Assembly (NCBI GenBank): GCA_038107835.1
Contig: JAYNHH010000004.1
Span: 43,009 to 107,008, forward strand
Direction: 5' to 3'
Origin: MED-G116 sp038107835
Lineage (GTDB): Bacteria; Pseudomonadota; Alphaproteobacteria; Puniceispirillales; Puniceispirillaceae
Length of the DNA stretch: 64,000 nt
In this document: one piece after another, positions 16,928-25,801 of the stretch
Numbering within the stretch: position 1 is the stretch's first letter
Layout of the letters: each line of letters opens with the position of its first letter
Notes under the pieces: generated by a model
What the model saw: the letters and a program-made list of their open reading frames with translations, nothing else
Told to the model about the DNA's origin: nothing
Databases searched by the model: none
Translations under genes and position numbers: made by a program

Positions 16928-17881
16928 CTATCCATTCTGCAACGCATGCCACATGTCAAGATCACGCTCCGCGGTCCATATCCGCGGTGTATCAATACCC
17001 TTGGCCTCGTCAAAGGCACGGGCAACATTGAAAGGCAGACAATGTTCATAAATCGCGTAATCTGAGAATTTCAGATCGCATTCGGCGCGCACCGCATCCC
17101 AGGCTTCCTTCAACGTCCCGCCACGGGCCGCGACCATCGCCGCCGGTTGGTAGGTTGAGCGCAGAAAATCACGGGTGTTGCTTATGGCGGCGTTGACCAT
17201 TACATCCCCAACAAGTGCATCACCCCGCCCGGGGGCGATCGATTTCGGCGCAAAGGCGGCAATCCGGTCCAGCGTTGGCCCCCAATCGGCAAAATGCCCG
17301 TCACCACAATAGCAGGCTGAGTGATATTCAACGATATCACCGGTAAACATCACCTGCTCATCGGGAACGAAAGCGACGATATCCCCGGCGGTATGCGCAC
17401 GGCCAAGAAACATCAGCTCAACCCGCCGCCGGCCAAGATGCACCGTCATTTTCTCCTTGAAGGTCAGGGTCGGCCAGGTCAGGCCGGGGATGCTCTCATG
17501 CCCCTCAAACAGACGGGGAAAACGGCCGAACTCACTGTCCCAATCTTCCTGCCCACGCTCATGGATCATCGCCAGACATCTGTCTGACGCGATGATTTCC
17601 GAGGCGTCATAGGCCGAAGCTCCCAGAACACGAACGGCATGATAATGGGACAGCACAACATGCTTGATTGGCTTGTCGGTCACCGACCGGATTTTCTCGA
17701 CCACGATAGTGGCGAGGCGCGGCGTTGCCTGTGCATCGATCACCATCACGCTGTCATCGCCGATGATCACACCGGTGTTGGGATCTCCCTCGGCTGTAAA
17801 GGCCCACAGATCGCGGCCTATTTCGGTAAAGCTGATCTGTTTTTCCGCCAGATCGCCCTGCGAGGCAAATTTCTTAGACAT
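16928..17881 (-). CDS. MBL-fold metallohydrolase with altered metal motif
   Basis: A 317-residue metallo-beta-lactamase-fold protein. The usual HxHxDH motif reads SHYHAVRVL: H79 and H81 are kept, but Asp and His become V83 and R84. H163 (RAHTAGD) and D182 (FTGDIV) are present. A mononuclear site is therefore possible while the second metal site looks lost. Its start overlaps the fumarylacetoacetase stop by 8 bases. In this operon it could act on a thioester, lactone or ring-opened intermediate, or stand in for the absent maleylacetoacetate isomerase; none of these is proven. Confidence 0.82.
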   Translation of the reverse strand: MSKKFASQGDLAEKQISFTEIGRDLWAFTAEGDPNTGVIIGDDSVMVIDAQATPRLATIVVEKIRSVTDKPIKHVVLSHYHAVRVLGASAYDASEIIASDRCLAMIHERGQEDWDSEFGRFPRLFEGHESIPGLTWPTLTFKEKMTVHLGRRRVELMFLGRAHTAGDIVAFVPDEQVMFTGDIVEYHSACYCGDGHFADWGPTLDRIAAFAPKSIAPGRGDALVGDVMVNAAISNTRDFLRSTYQPAAMVAARGGTLKEAWDAVRAECDLKFSDYAIYEHCLPFNVARAFDEAKGIDTPRIWTAERDLDMWHALQNG

Positions 17882-18890
17882 CGTATTTCTCCACTATCTG
17901 CTCAATCCGGCCAAAAACACTTTCACCCGCTTCATCACAGATTTCTATCCTGACCCTGTCACCAAATGTCATGAACGGTGTGTGCGGCTGTCCATGGTTG
18001 ATTGTTTCCACCATGCGAAGCTCGGCAAGGCAGGAGTAGCCCCGTCCACCCTCGCCAACCGGCAGGCCCGGGCCGCCATCAACGCCCCTGTTCGACACCG
18101 TACCCGAGCCAATGATCGTGCCAGCCCCCAATCGCCGCGATTTTGCCGCATGCGCGACCAATTGGGCAAAATCAAAGGTCATGTCAGTACCAGCATCAGC
18201 CCGGCCAAGTGGCACACCATTCAGATCCACCTCGACCACGTGATGCAGCTTGTTGTTCTGCCATGCCGTCCCCAATTCGTCAGGCGTTGCGGCAACCGGA
18301 GAAAAGGCCGACGATGGCTTTGCATGGAAAAAACCGAACCCCTTGGCCAGTTCGGCCTTCAGCAGATTGCGCAGCGATATGTCATTGGCCAGCATCACCA
18401 GCTTGATATGAGATGATGCCCTTGCCGGTGTAATGCCCATCGGGACGTCACCGGTAATCACGGCAATTTCTGCCTCCATATCAATGCCCCATGCTTCATC
18501 CGGCAGAACAATCGGCGCATGTGGCGGCAGAAAATCATCCGATCCTCCCTGATACATCAACGGATCAGTCCAGAAACTCTCCGGCATTTCCGCACCCCGC
18601 GCCCTGCGAACCAGATGCACATGATTGACATAGGCCGATCCATCGGCCCATTGAAAGGCGCGCGGCAGCGGTGAATGCGCCGCTGTCTGATCAAAGGCCT
18701 GGCCAGAAATCGTACCTGACTGCAGATCAGCAAACAGGGCCTGCAGCGCCGGTTCCGTGCGGTGCCAATCATCAAGCGCGGCCTGTAAGGTAGGAGCTAT
18801 ACGGGCGGCGCTGGTACACCGCGCCAGATCACGCGAGACCACCATCAATGCGCCATCGCGCGTTCCATCGTTCAGACTTGCCAGCTTCAT
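17874..18890 (-). CDS. Fumarylacetoacetate hydrolase family protein (probable fumarylacetoacetase)
   Basis: A 338-residue FAH-fold hydrolase of the shorter bacterial type. The acidic metal site is visible as DMEAEIA around residue 137 and ANDIS near 170; the C-terminal GTVSNRG and GYSCLAE regions are typical of fumarylacetoacetases beside hmgA. The reaction would split fumarylacetoacetate to fumarate and acetoacetate, the last step of homogentisate breakdown. Its ATG overlaps the hmgA stop by four bases, strong evidence for a shared operon. No glutathione-dependent maleylacetoacetate isomerase gene accompanies it. Confidence 0.88.
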   Translation of the reverse strand: MKLASLNDGTRDGALMVVSRDLARCTSAARIAPTLQAALDDWHRTEPALQALFADLQSGTISGQAFDQTAAHSPLPRAFQWADGSAYVNHVHLVRRARGAEMPESFWTDPLMYQGGSDDFLPPHAPIVLPDEAWGIDMEAEIAVITGDVPMGITPARASSHIKLVMLANDISLRNLLKAELAKGFGFFHAKPSSAFSPVAATPDELGTAWQNNKLHHVVEVDLNGVPLGRADAGTDMTFDFAQLVAHAAKSRRLGAGTIIGSGTVSNRGVDGGPGLPVGEGGRGYSCLAELRMVETINHGQPHTPFMTFGDRVRIEICDEAGESVFGRIEQIVEKYDV

Positions 18891-20209
18891 CCATCAAAAT
18901 TCCTGTCCAGACCCGCCCAGCAGTCAATGTAATCTTCCTGCAGCGTACCACTGGTTGCCGCGAATTTGCTGACCTGTTGGGGAAAGCGCGTTTCAAACAT
19001 GAACGCCAGTGTATTTGTCAGCTTCACCGGTTTCAATTCCACGTTTGAGGCCTTGTCAAAAGCGTCCGCGTCGGGACCATGTGGCAGCATCATGTTATGC
19101 AGGCTGGCCCCACCGGGAACGAACCCCTCTTCCTTGGCATCATACTGGCCTTTGATCAGCCCCATGAATTCAGACATGATATTGCGGTGGTACCAGGGAG
19201 GGCGGAAGGTATCCTCGGCCACCGCCCAGCGTTCGGGAAAAATCACAAAATCAATGTTTGCCGTTCCCGGCGTTGCCGATGGCGCGGTCAGAACAGTAAA
19301 AATCGAGGGATCAGGATGGTCGAACGCGATCGCCCCAACCGGTGAAAAAGTCGCCAAATCATAGCAATAGGGAGTGTAATTGCCATGCCAGGCAACAACA
19401 TCAAGCGGGCTGTGCGCCAAAGCCGTGCGATGAAAGCCGCCGCACCATTTGATCACCAGCTCATGTGGCGTTTCCAGATCCTCAAAGGCGGCAACAGGCG
19501 TTTTGAAATCACGGGGATTGGCCAGGCAATTGGCCCCAATTGGCCCCCTGTCGGGCAAGGTGAATTTGGCACCATAATTCTCACACAGATAACCACGCGC
19601 CGCCTCGCTTGAAAGCTGCACCTTGACCATCATGCCGCGGGGAACCACGGCAATATGTCCGGGCGGAACAGGCATTCTTCCCATCTCCGTGAACAGGACA
19701 ATCTCGCCAAATTCCGGAACAATCATCATTTCCGCATCGGCGTTCAGCAGCACACGGTCCGCCATGCCTTCATTGATCGCATAGATATGCGTGGCCATTC
19801 CCGAATGCTGGCGTGCATCACCAGTCGAGGTCATGGTGTGCATGCCATCGATGAAATCGGTCCTGTCCTTTGGCAAAGGAAGAGGGTTCCAGCGATATTG
19901 ACCAAGAGGCAAGTCATGTGGCTCAGCATCCGGTGCGGTGCGCCACAACGGCATCTCAATCCGGGAAAAACGCCCAGTATGCCGCACCGATGGCCGAATA
20001 CGATACAGCCATGAGCGTTCATTCGTTGACCGGGGCGCAGTAAAGGGCGAGCCGCTCAGTTGCTCGGCATAGAGGCCATAGGCACATTTCTGCGGCGAGT
20101 TCCTGCCCTGCGGCAAGGCGTTATGCAATGCCTCGGTCTCAAAATCATTGCCAAAACCCGGCATCATTCTGAATTGACCGGAAACTTTTCCTGAATCTCT
20201 GGACGACAT
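18887..20209 (-). CDS. hmgA: Homogentisate 1,2-dioxygenase
   Basis: A 440-residue non-heme Fe(II) enzyme that cleaves homogentisate to maleylacetoacetate in tyrosine, phenylalanine and phenylacetate catabolism. The active-site histidine (VVAWHGNYTPY), the iron ligands in WYHRN, SEF and PHGPD, and the N-terminal GFGNDFETEA segment all match the family. I set the start at ATG 20209, with CAGGAGGC eight bases upstream; the longer open frame to 20335 would run through the operator palindrome. It is the first gene of the minus-strand catabolic operon and is divergent from the MarR gene. Confidence 0.96.
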   Translation of the reverse strand: MSSRDSGKVSGQFRMMPGFGNDFETEALHNALPQGRNSPQKCAYGLYAEQLSGSPFTAPRSTNERSWLYRIRPSVRHTGRFSRIEMPLWRTAPDAEPHDLPLGQYRWNPLPLPKDRTDFIDGMHTMTSTGDARQHSGMATHIYAINEGMADRVLLNADAEMMIVPEFGEIVLFTEMGRMPVPPGHIAVVPRGMMVKVQLSSEAARGYLCENYGAKFTLPDRGPIGANCLANPRDFKTPVAAFEDLETPHELVIKWCGGFHRTALAHSPLDVVAWHGNYTPYCYDLATFSPVGAIAFDHPDPSIFTVLTAPSATPGTANIDFVIFPERWAVAEDTFRPPWYHRNIMSEFMGLIKGQYDAKEEGFVPGGASLHNMMLPHGPDADAFDKASNVELKPVKLTNTLAFMFETRFPQQVSKFAATSGTLQEDYIDCWAGLDRNFDG

Positions 20210-20244
20210 GATACTGCCTCCTGTCCGATACCAACGTACACCTG

Positions 20245-20284
20245 CCCATTGACAATCATTGCAAATGAAATGATTGTCAATGGG
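20245..20284. promoter_or_regulatory. Perfect 16-bp inverted repeat between hmgA and marR (operator candidate)
   Basis: CCCATTGACAATCATT (20245-20260) and its exact reverse complement (20269-20284) flank an 8-base spacer. The element sits mid-way between the two divergent start codons. Each arm contains TTGACA, a -35-like hexamer, on opposite strands, so it may overlap both promoters. MarR-family proteins bind such symmetrical sites as dimers; the adjacent MarR gene is the obvious partner. Only this one copy was noticed. Confidence 0.7.
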
Positions 20285-20326
20285 GTACAGATTAAGGGCA
20301 AAACCACCGCGTGTGAGGGAGGAACC

Positions 20327-20836
20327 ATGGACCACGGGAAAGACAAGCTGTCAGCAACCTCGCCCGATCTGCCGGTAATCAGCCTTGACCGCTTTCTACC
20401 TTACCGCACGGCGCGCCTTGCCACGGCACTCAGCCGTCGACTGGCCGAATTCTATGAACGGCAATTCTCACTTTCGGTTGCAGAATGGCGGGTCCTTGTC
20501 CATCTGACCCAACAGTCAGAAATTTCGATCCGCGACATCTTTCTGCGTGTCGATATGGACAGGGCGCGTGTCACAAGGTCAGTGCAACGTCTGGAGGCAC
20601 GTCAGCTTGTCTCGAAACTGGTCAATGAACAGGACCGGCGGCTTGTCTGCCTTGCGTTGACAGATGAAGGCTGGAAGATGGCGGATGAGCTGTCGCGGAT
20701 TGCCATCGATTTTGAACGGCGCCTGCTGGACGCCGCGCAGATCGACGCCTCCATCCTCGCCAGCTTTGATGCGCTGGAACACGCCCTTGCTACCGGGTGG
20801 AACCAACCGGACACGGGATCAGCCTCGTCAAGGTAA
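20327..20836 (+). CDS. MarR-family transcriptional regulator of the catabolic cluster
   Basis: A 169-residue winged-helix protein. The MarR core runs from about residue 35 to 150, with WRVLVHL, then RARVTRSVQRLE as recognition helix and the wing NEQDRRLV. MarR proteins usually repress and release DNA on binding an aromatic ligand, here plausibly homogentisate or its precursor. The start is ATG 20327, preceded by GAGGGAGG; upstream in-frame codons lie inside the operator. The gene is divergent from hmgA with a perfect inverted repeat between them. Confidence 0.9.
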   Translation: MDHGKDKLSATSPDLPVISLDRFLPYRTARLATALSRRLAEFYERQFSLSVAEWRVLVHLTQQSEISIRDIFLRVDMDRARVTRSVQRLEARQLVSKLVNEQDRRLVCLALTDEGWKMADELSRIAIDFERRLLDAAQIDASILASFDALEHALATGWNQPDTGSASSR

Positions 20837-20945
20837 CGCATCACTGCGCTTTTATTGATATTGCTGCCGGTGGACAAAATGGCCTAACGTGGCTGCGGGG
20901 GATTACAATTTGACCCATACCTTCAAACAGGGAACTTGAAAAATT

Positions 20946-21653
20946 ATGGAAATTACAGGCAAGAAAGCCATCGTCCTCGGCGGCACCTCAGGAATTGGTC
21001 TGGCGACGAGCATTATGCTTGTCGGGAAGGGGGCGAGCGTTGTCGCCGTCAGCCGTGATCCCAGCAAGGCCGGCGATGTGCCGGACGGCATTCGCCTTGC
21101 CGCGCTCGACACGCGCAATGAGAGCGATGTTCAGGCTTTCTTTGAGGCAGAGGGCAAGATCGACATTCTGGTCAACTCGGCAACAGGTGGCTCACGCGCC
21201 TTTGGCCCGTTTCTGGAAATGGACATGCAGGGTTTCAGGGGATCATTCGACAAGCTGTGGGGCTATGCCAATGTCGTGCGCCATGGCGCTCCACATGTCG
21301 CAGATGATGGCGCCATTGTCCTGGTGAGTGGCAGTCCGGCACGCAAGCCGAAACCCGGACAGATTGCCCTGTCTGCTGTTGGCGGTGCTGTTGAGGCGTT
21401 GACACGGGCATTGTCTGCGGAGATCGCGCCAAAACGGATCAATGTTGTTTCACCCGGGATTATTGACACGCCAATGGTCGCGCTCAGCGGTGAGGAGCGT
21501 CAGAAACATTATCAGAATGTCACCAAATCGCATTTGATCAAACGTGCTGGCGCCTCCGAGGAAATTGCCAGCGCGATTATCTTCGCCATCGAAAATGATT
21601 ACGTCACCGGAACAACAATCGATGTCGATGGTGGCTGGCTAACCGCACAATAG
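20946..21653 (+). CDS. Atypical short-chain dehydrogenase/reductase-like protein
   Basis: A 235-residue Rossmann-fold SDR. The nucleotide motif GGTSGIG is at residues 12-18 and the C-terminal TGTTIDVDGGW is standard. The catalytic YxxxK is missing: after the SGS segment at 128-130 the helix reads GQIALSAVGGAVEAL, with neither Tyr nor Lys. It may still bind NAD(P) but is unlikely to use the usual proton relay. It lies 110 bases after the MarR gene on the same strand and could be co-expressed with it. Role unknown. Confidence 0.8.
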   Translation: MEITGKKAIVLGGTSGIGLATSIMLVGKGASVVAVSRDPSKAGDVPDGIRLAALDTRNESDVQAFFEAEGKIDILVNSATGGSRAFGPFLEMDMQGFRGSFDKLWGYANVVRHGAPHVADDGAIVLVSGSPARKPKPGQIALSAVGGAVEALTRALSAEIAPKRINVVSPGIIDTPMVALSGEERQKHYQNVTKSHLIKRAGASEEIASAIIFAIENDYVTGTTIDVDGGWLTAQ

Positions 21654-21659
21654 GCGCCT

Positions 21660-22853
21660 TTACTGGCGGCGCAAATGGGTGACAGTGACACCAAGCTGTT
21701 CGAGCGCCAGATCGGGCATGATCAAAAAACCCAGAAAATTGGACAGCATCACCGGTTGCTGGGGGCGCACTGAAACCTCCAGCCCCCCACCCTGCTTCAA
21801 CAGGGTCTCAATTGGCTCGGCCATGCGGCGGCCATTGCGCGGCAATAATCCCTCCATGGTCTGTGCCAGCAGCACTCGCAGACCACTGCGCATCTCGGCC
21901 GGGCTGATATTGCTTTCCGCCGCCGACACCGCAACAAGGGTATCAAGAAGTCCATCATCAAGATAGGTTGCATTCAACGTGGCCAGCTCGATACCGCCAA
22001 GCAGATTGAGCATGTCACCCTCATGAGCCAGTCCCTGTGCCGCCATTTCATCGAGCGCGATCAGGGTGCCGAGCTTGACCTCAAAACCAGTGACCAGCTC
22101 AAGCGACGCCATATCATCCATCACCAGATTGAGCGCATGTTCAGTGCGCAATTCATCGCCAACCATTTCTGCAATCTGTGACACCGCGAGATCGAATTCC
22201 GCCACGCGCAAACCGCGCGCCGCCAACAATTCGGCAAGCTCTCGAAATTCTGGCTCGACTTCGCCAAGACCAAAGCGCAAATCATCAATCAACAGCCCGG
22301 CATTTCTGGCATAGCGTTCACCCGATGGCAGCTGGTCAAAGACAAAGGCCAGGGTTTCGACATTGCCGATCGTGACCTCGGCCGACTCATCGCTGAATTC
22401 GATCTGCTGAACCTGCAGGAAGCTGTCATCGAAAAAGCCAGCGCTTCCACTGTCATAGGACGCATTGCTGACCAGATCATGCTCTGCGAGCAGTGCGCCA
22501 AAATCAACATTGCGCGCAATCGCGCTGGCAAACCGTAAATCCTCACCGGTGATATCAGCATTGATCATCTCAAGGGATTTGACAAAGAACTGGCCATCCT
22601 CAGGTGGACCGGCGGTTTCCAGATCAATCCGATCAGCCGTCATCACCAGCCTGTCATCAACGAAATAGGAAACGCCCTGCATCTCGCCACTGTAGCGCCT
22701 GATGTCAAAATTGCCTGACTCAAAGGTAATCCGCTGCGCCTCGTCAATATCGATCGATATCTGTGCCCCAGCGTCAGACGCACCGAGAACCAGAGCCAAT
22801 GCGCCTGGACCGAGCAGCCATGACCGCCATCTTGCAAGGAAAAACCCCGTCAT
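21660..22853 (-). CDS. Exported protein of unknown function
   Basis: A 397-residue protein I do not recognise. It begins with a signal peptide (arginines, a hydrophobic stretch LLGPGALALVLG and an SDAGAQ cleavage region near residue 31), then a soluble acidic domain rich in Leu, Glu and Asp with no obvious motif or further membrane span. I chose ATG 22853 because GGGAG is nine bases upstream; the longer open frame would overlap the divergent rhomboid gene. It ends six bases from the SDR stop (convergent). Periplasmic or outer-membrane-associated location is expected. Confidence 0.65.
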   Translation of the reverse strand: MTGFFLARWRSWLLGPGALALVLGASDAGAQISIDIDEAQRITFESGNFDIRRYSGEMQGVSYFVDDRLVMTADRIDLETAGPPEDGQFFVKSLEMINADITGEDLRFASAIARNVDFGALLAEHDLVSNASYDSGSAGFFDDSFLQVQQIEFSDESAEVTIGNVETLAFVFDQLPSGERYARNAGLLIDDLRFGLGEVEPEFRELAELLAARGLRVAEFDLAVSQIAEMVGDELRTEHALNLVMDDMASLELVTGFEVKLGTLIALDEMAAQGLAHEGDMLNLLGGIELATLNATYLDDGLLDTLVAVSAAESNISPAEMRSGLRVLLAQTMEGLLPRNGRRMAEPIETLLKQGGGLEVSVRPQQPVMLSNFLGFLIMPDLALEQLGVTVTHLRRQ

Positions 22854-23050
22854 TATCGTCATCTCCCTTCTCATTCTGCCATGTTGGGTCACTCCACCCC
22901 TGTGGGTTCGTCCGCCCTTGTGGACCAGTCCACCACGACAGAAAAGACTATCACATCTGCAGATGATCATCTGACCTGCCATCTGGGCAAAATGGTAATG
23001 ATCTCTTAGTTTGGCTATAGTAAGGCATTCAGGACAAGTAAAAAGCCACC

Positions 23051-23989
23051 ATGTTCTTTTTTCCACTTTTCGACGACAACCCAACCCAGCGGCGGCCCTA
23101 TGTTTCATGGCTGATCATCGCTGCCTGCATTATGGTCTTTTTCTGGCAGGAATCGCTGGCTCCCGCGCATGAGCGCGAGGCCATCTTCCAGCTTGGCTTC
23201 ATTCCAGCCAACGCCAGCGGCATTGCACCCCTTCCTGCCGATTTTGCCCTACTGCCAGCCTGGATGACCATCTTTACCTCGATGTTTCTGCATGGCGGCT
23301 GGATGCATATTGGTGGCAACATGCTCTATCTCTGGATTTTCGGGGATAATGTCGAGGAGTCGATGGGACGGATCAAATTTATTCTGTTCTATGCGCTCTG
23401 CGGTATTGCAGCGGCGCTGGCGCAATCCGCAATCGACCCGGCATCCCGGATACCGATGATTGGGGCGTCTGGTGGTATTGCCGGGATTCTGGGGGCCTAT
23501 CTGATGCTGCACCCGAAGGCGGCGATTCGCACCTTCGTGCTGATCATCGTTTTTGTCAGATTCATCAATCTGCCCGCTTGGATCGTTCTCGGCATCTGGA
23601 TTGGTGGCCAGTTCGTCGCCGTGCCGAATGCGCTTGCCAGTGATGGCGGCGGCGTTGCCTATTTGGCGCATATTGGCGGTTTTGCCGCAGGCATGATTCT
23701 GATTCCCTTTTTCAAACGGCGTGATGTACCACTCTTTGGCCGTGATGACACGCCGCCACAGCGTTGGGTGGGACAGCCAGTCAGCTTTTCCACAATCAAG
23801 GCCGAGGCACATCAACGCTATCGTCCGGGCCAAGCGCGGGACCCATTGGGTTCACGCCGGGTCAGCAGGCCAGACCCTCCAACGAAAGGTGACAGCACAA
23901 GGGCCGAAAAAGCCGCCGGGCGCAGCCGACATGGATCAGTACCAAGCGTGAAACGACGTCCAACTGAAAAGCGCGGCCCCTGGGGCTAG
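23051..23989 (+). CDS. Rhomboid-family intramembrane serine protease
   Basis: A 312-residue inner-membrane protease. The GGWMHIGGNM segment lies at residues 82-91, the catalytic serine S140 in GASGG, and the partner histidine H207 in LAHIGG. About six membrane segments occupy residues 18-230. The last ~80 residues are a basic, proline/arginine-rich cytosolic tail without recognisable domain. It is divergent from the exported-protein gene, and its stop overlaps the CinA-like stop by four bases. Confidence 0.9.
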   Translation: MFFFPLFDDNPTQRRPYVSWLIIAACIMVFFWQESLAPAHEREAIFQLGFIPANASGIAPLPADFALLPAWMTIFTSMFLHGGWMHIGGNMLYLWIFGDNVEESMGRIKFILFYALCGIAAALAQSAIDPASRIPMIGASGGIAGILGAYLMLHPKAAIRTFVLIIVFVRFINLPAWIVLGIWIGGQFVAVPNALASDGGGVAYLAHIGGFAAGMILIPFFKRRDVPLFGRDDTPPQRWVGQPVSFSTIKAEAHQRYRPGQARDPLGSRRVSRPDPPTKGDSTRAEKAAGRSRHGSVPSVKRRPTEKRGPWG

Positions 23990-24765
23990 GCGGTATCGCC
24001 AGCGGCGACAATGAACGCCTCGGCACCGAATGCCCTCACCGCTGCGGCGACCGCCTCCGCCGCCCGTCTGGCGACAGCCTCATCAAGCCCGCTGATGACG
24101 ACAGCCGTGCCAAAATTGCCCGGTTTGAACCAGGGGTAGCTGCCGATGGAAATGCCATCATGCGCCGCCTGCACATCAGCGAGGATGGTGGCAATGCTGC
24201 CCTCACCCGTGGCGCATTGGACTGTGATCCGGGTCATCACCACGCCACCCGGCAGGCGGGCAGACAGCCCCTCGAACATCGCCTGCAGAATTGACGGCAC
24301 GCCTGGCAAAACATGCACATTCTCGAGAATGAACCCGGGTGCGGCACTCAGTGGATTGTCAATCAGCGTGGCATCCATTGGTATATCGGCCATCTTCTGC
24401 CGTGCGGCGTTGAATTCCAGATCGGTGTTCTGATAGTGCTTTTGCAGCACCGCCTCAGCTTCAGGATGCCGGATCACCTGTTTGCCAAACGCCGCAGCGA
24501 TGGCATCAGTGGTGATGTCATCATGCGTCGGACCGATCCCACCGCTGGTAAAGACCAGATCACATTGCGCTGACAATTCGAGAACCGTATCAATGATCAC
24601 CTGTTTGATGTCAGGAATGATCCGCGCTTCCCGCAGCGTAATTCCCATCGCCCCCAGCCGCTCAGCCAACCAACCGATATTTTTGTCTTTGGTCCGACCA
24701 GAGAGAATTTCATCGCCAATCACGATAATCGCGGCGGTCGGGTTCGGTTTTGCGGGATGGGTCAT
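23986..24765 (-). CDS. CinA N-terminal-like (molybdopterin-binding fold) protein
   Basis: A 259-residue MoaB/Mog-fold protein. IGDEILSGRTKDKN (residue ~17), TSGGIGPTHDDITTDA (~73) and the LPGVPSI segment identify the competence/damage-inducible CinA N-terminal family, some of which hydrolyse ADP-ribose or related pyrophosphates. The C-terminal nicotinamide mononucleotide deamidase domain of full CinA is absent, as in many alphaproteobacterial versions. It converges with the rhomboid gene. Confidence 0.88.
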   Translation of the reverse strand: MTHPAKPNPTAAIIVIGDEILSGRTKDKNIGWLAERLGAMGITLREARIIPDIKQVIIDTVLELSAQCDLVFTSGGIGPTHDDITTDAIAAAFGKQVIRHPEAEAVLQKHYQNTDLEFNAARQKMADIPMDATLIDNPLSAAPGFILENVHVLPGVPSILQAMFEGLSARLPGGVVMTRITVQCATGEGSIATILADVQAAHDGISIGSYPWFKPGNFGTAVVISGLDEAVARRAAEAVAAAVRAFGAEAFIVAAGDTA

Positions 24766-24958
24766 CTAAACTCTCTCATTGATCTCACGGCTGCCCCTTA
24801 TGTAGTGCCGTCAGAACCCGGAAAAAGGGCAGACCTCTATTTCTGCCTCAAAAGCCGCTAAATTACCATTTCAAGGGTTCAGGGGCTTGGCAGGATCGAT
24901 GTTTGGCTTTAAATGCTTTGCCTAGATTGATAACAGACAGACTACAGCAGGCAGGACA

Positions 24959-25747
24959 ATGCGAAGCGAACCAGTGATGCGTCACACGGAAGACGGCTTT
25001 GCCGGCATGCGCGCGGCCGGACGATTGGCCGCAGAAGTGCTCGATATGATCGCACCGCATGTCGTAGCCGGGATGACAACCGAAGAACTCGACCGGCTCT
25101 GCCATGAATATATTCTGGCACATGGTGCGTTGCCGGCGCCACTCAATTACAAGGGCTTTCCAAAATCCACCTGCATTTCGCTCAACCATGTTGTCTGCCA
25201 TGGCATTCCCGGCCCAAAAACACTGCGCAGCGGAGATATTCTGAATATCGACGTCACGGTGATTCTTGACAGCTGGTATGGTGACACCTCACGAATGTTT
25301 TTTGTTGGAACGCCATCGGTCAAGGCAAAATTGCTCAGCGAGGTTACCTATGAGTGCCTGATGCGCGGCATTACCGCCGCGCGTGCTGGAAACACCCTTG
25401 GCGACATTGGCCACGCCATTCAGAGCTATGCTGAGGCAATGCGGTTTTCCGTTGTGCGTGATTTTACCGGTCATGGTTTGGGGCAGGTTTTTCACTGCGC
25501 GCCAACGGTTCTGCATTATGGAAATCCAGGGACAGGGCTGACGCTGGAACCCGGCATGATCTTTACCATCGAACCAATGATCAACGCCGGCAAGGCCGAC
25601 ACCAAAATCCTTGGCGATGGATGGACCGCCGTCACCCGGGACAAATCCCTGTCGGCGCAGTTTGAACATTCCATCGGCATCACCGAGGGTGATCCAGAGA
25701 TTTTTACCCTGTCACCTGCCGGCTATACACAACCGCCCTATGGCTGA
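24959..25747 (+). CDS. map: Methionine aminopeptidase, type I
   Basis: A 262-residue cytosolic enzyme removing the initiator methionine. The dinuclear metal ligands are evident: Asp in NIDVT, Asp in GDTSRMF, His in GHGLGQ, Glu in TIEPM and Glu in FEHSIG, with the substrate His in HNVVCHG. Length is typical of type I. It is followed after 54 bases by radC on the same strand, a common alphaproteobacterial pairing. Confidence 0.96.
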   Translation: MRSEPVMRHTEDGFAGMRAAGRLAAEVLDMIAPHVVAGMTTEELDRLCHEYILAHGALPAPLNYKGFPKSTCISLNHVVCHGIPGPKTLRSGDILNIDVTVILDSWYGDTSRMFFVGTPSVKAKLLSEVTYECLMRGITAARAGNTLGDIGHAIQSYAEAMRFSVVRDFTGHGLGQVFHCAPTVLHYGNPGTGLTLEPGMIFTIEPMINAGKADTKILGDGWTAVTRDKSLSAQFEHSIGITEGDPEIFTLSPAGYTQPPYG

Positions 25748-25801
25748 CAATTTCCTGTGATCTGTTAACTATTTTTTAGGATCATTGCTGTACCAAAAGG
25801 T

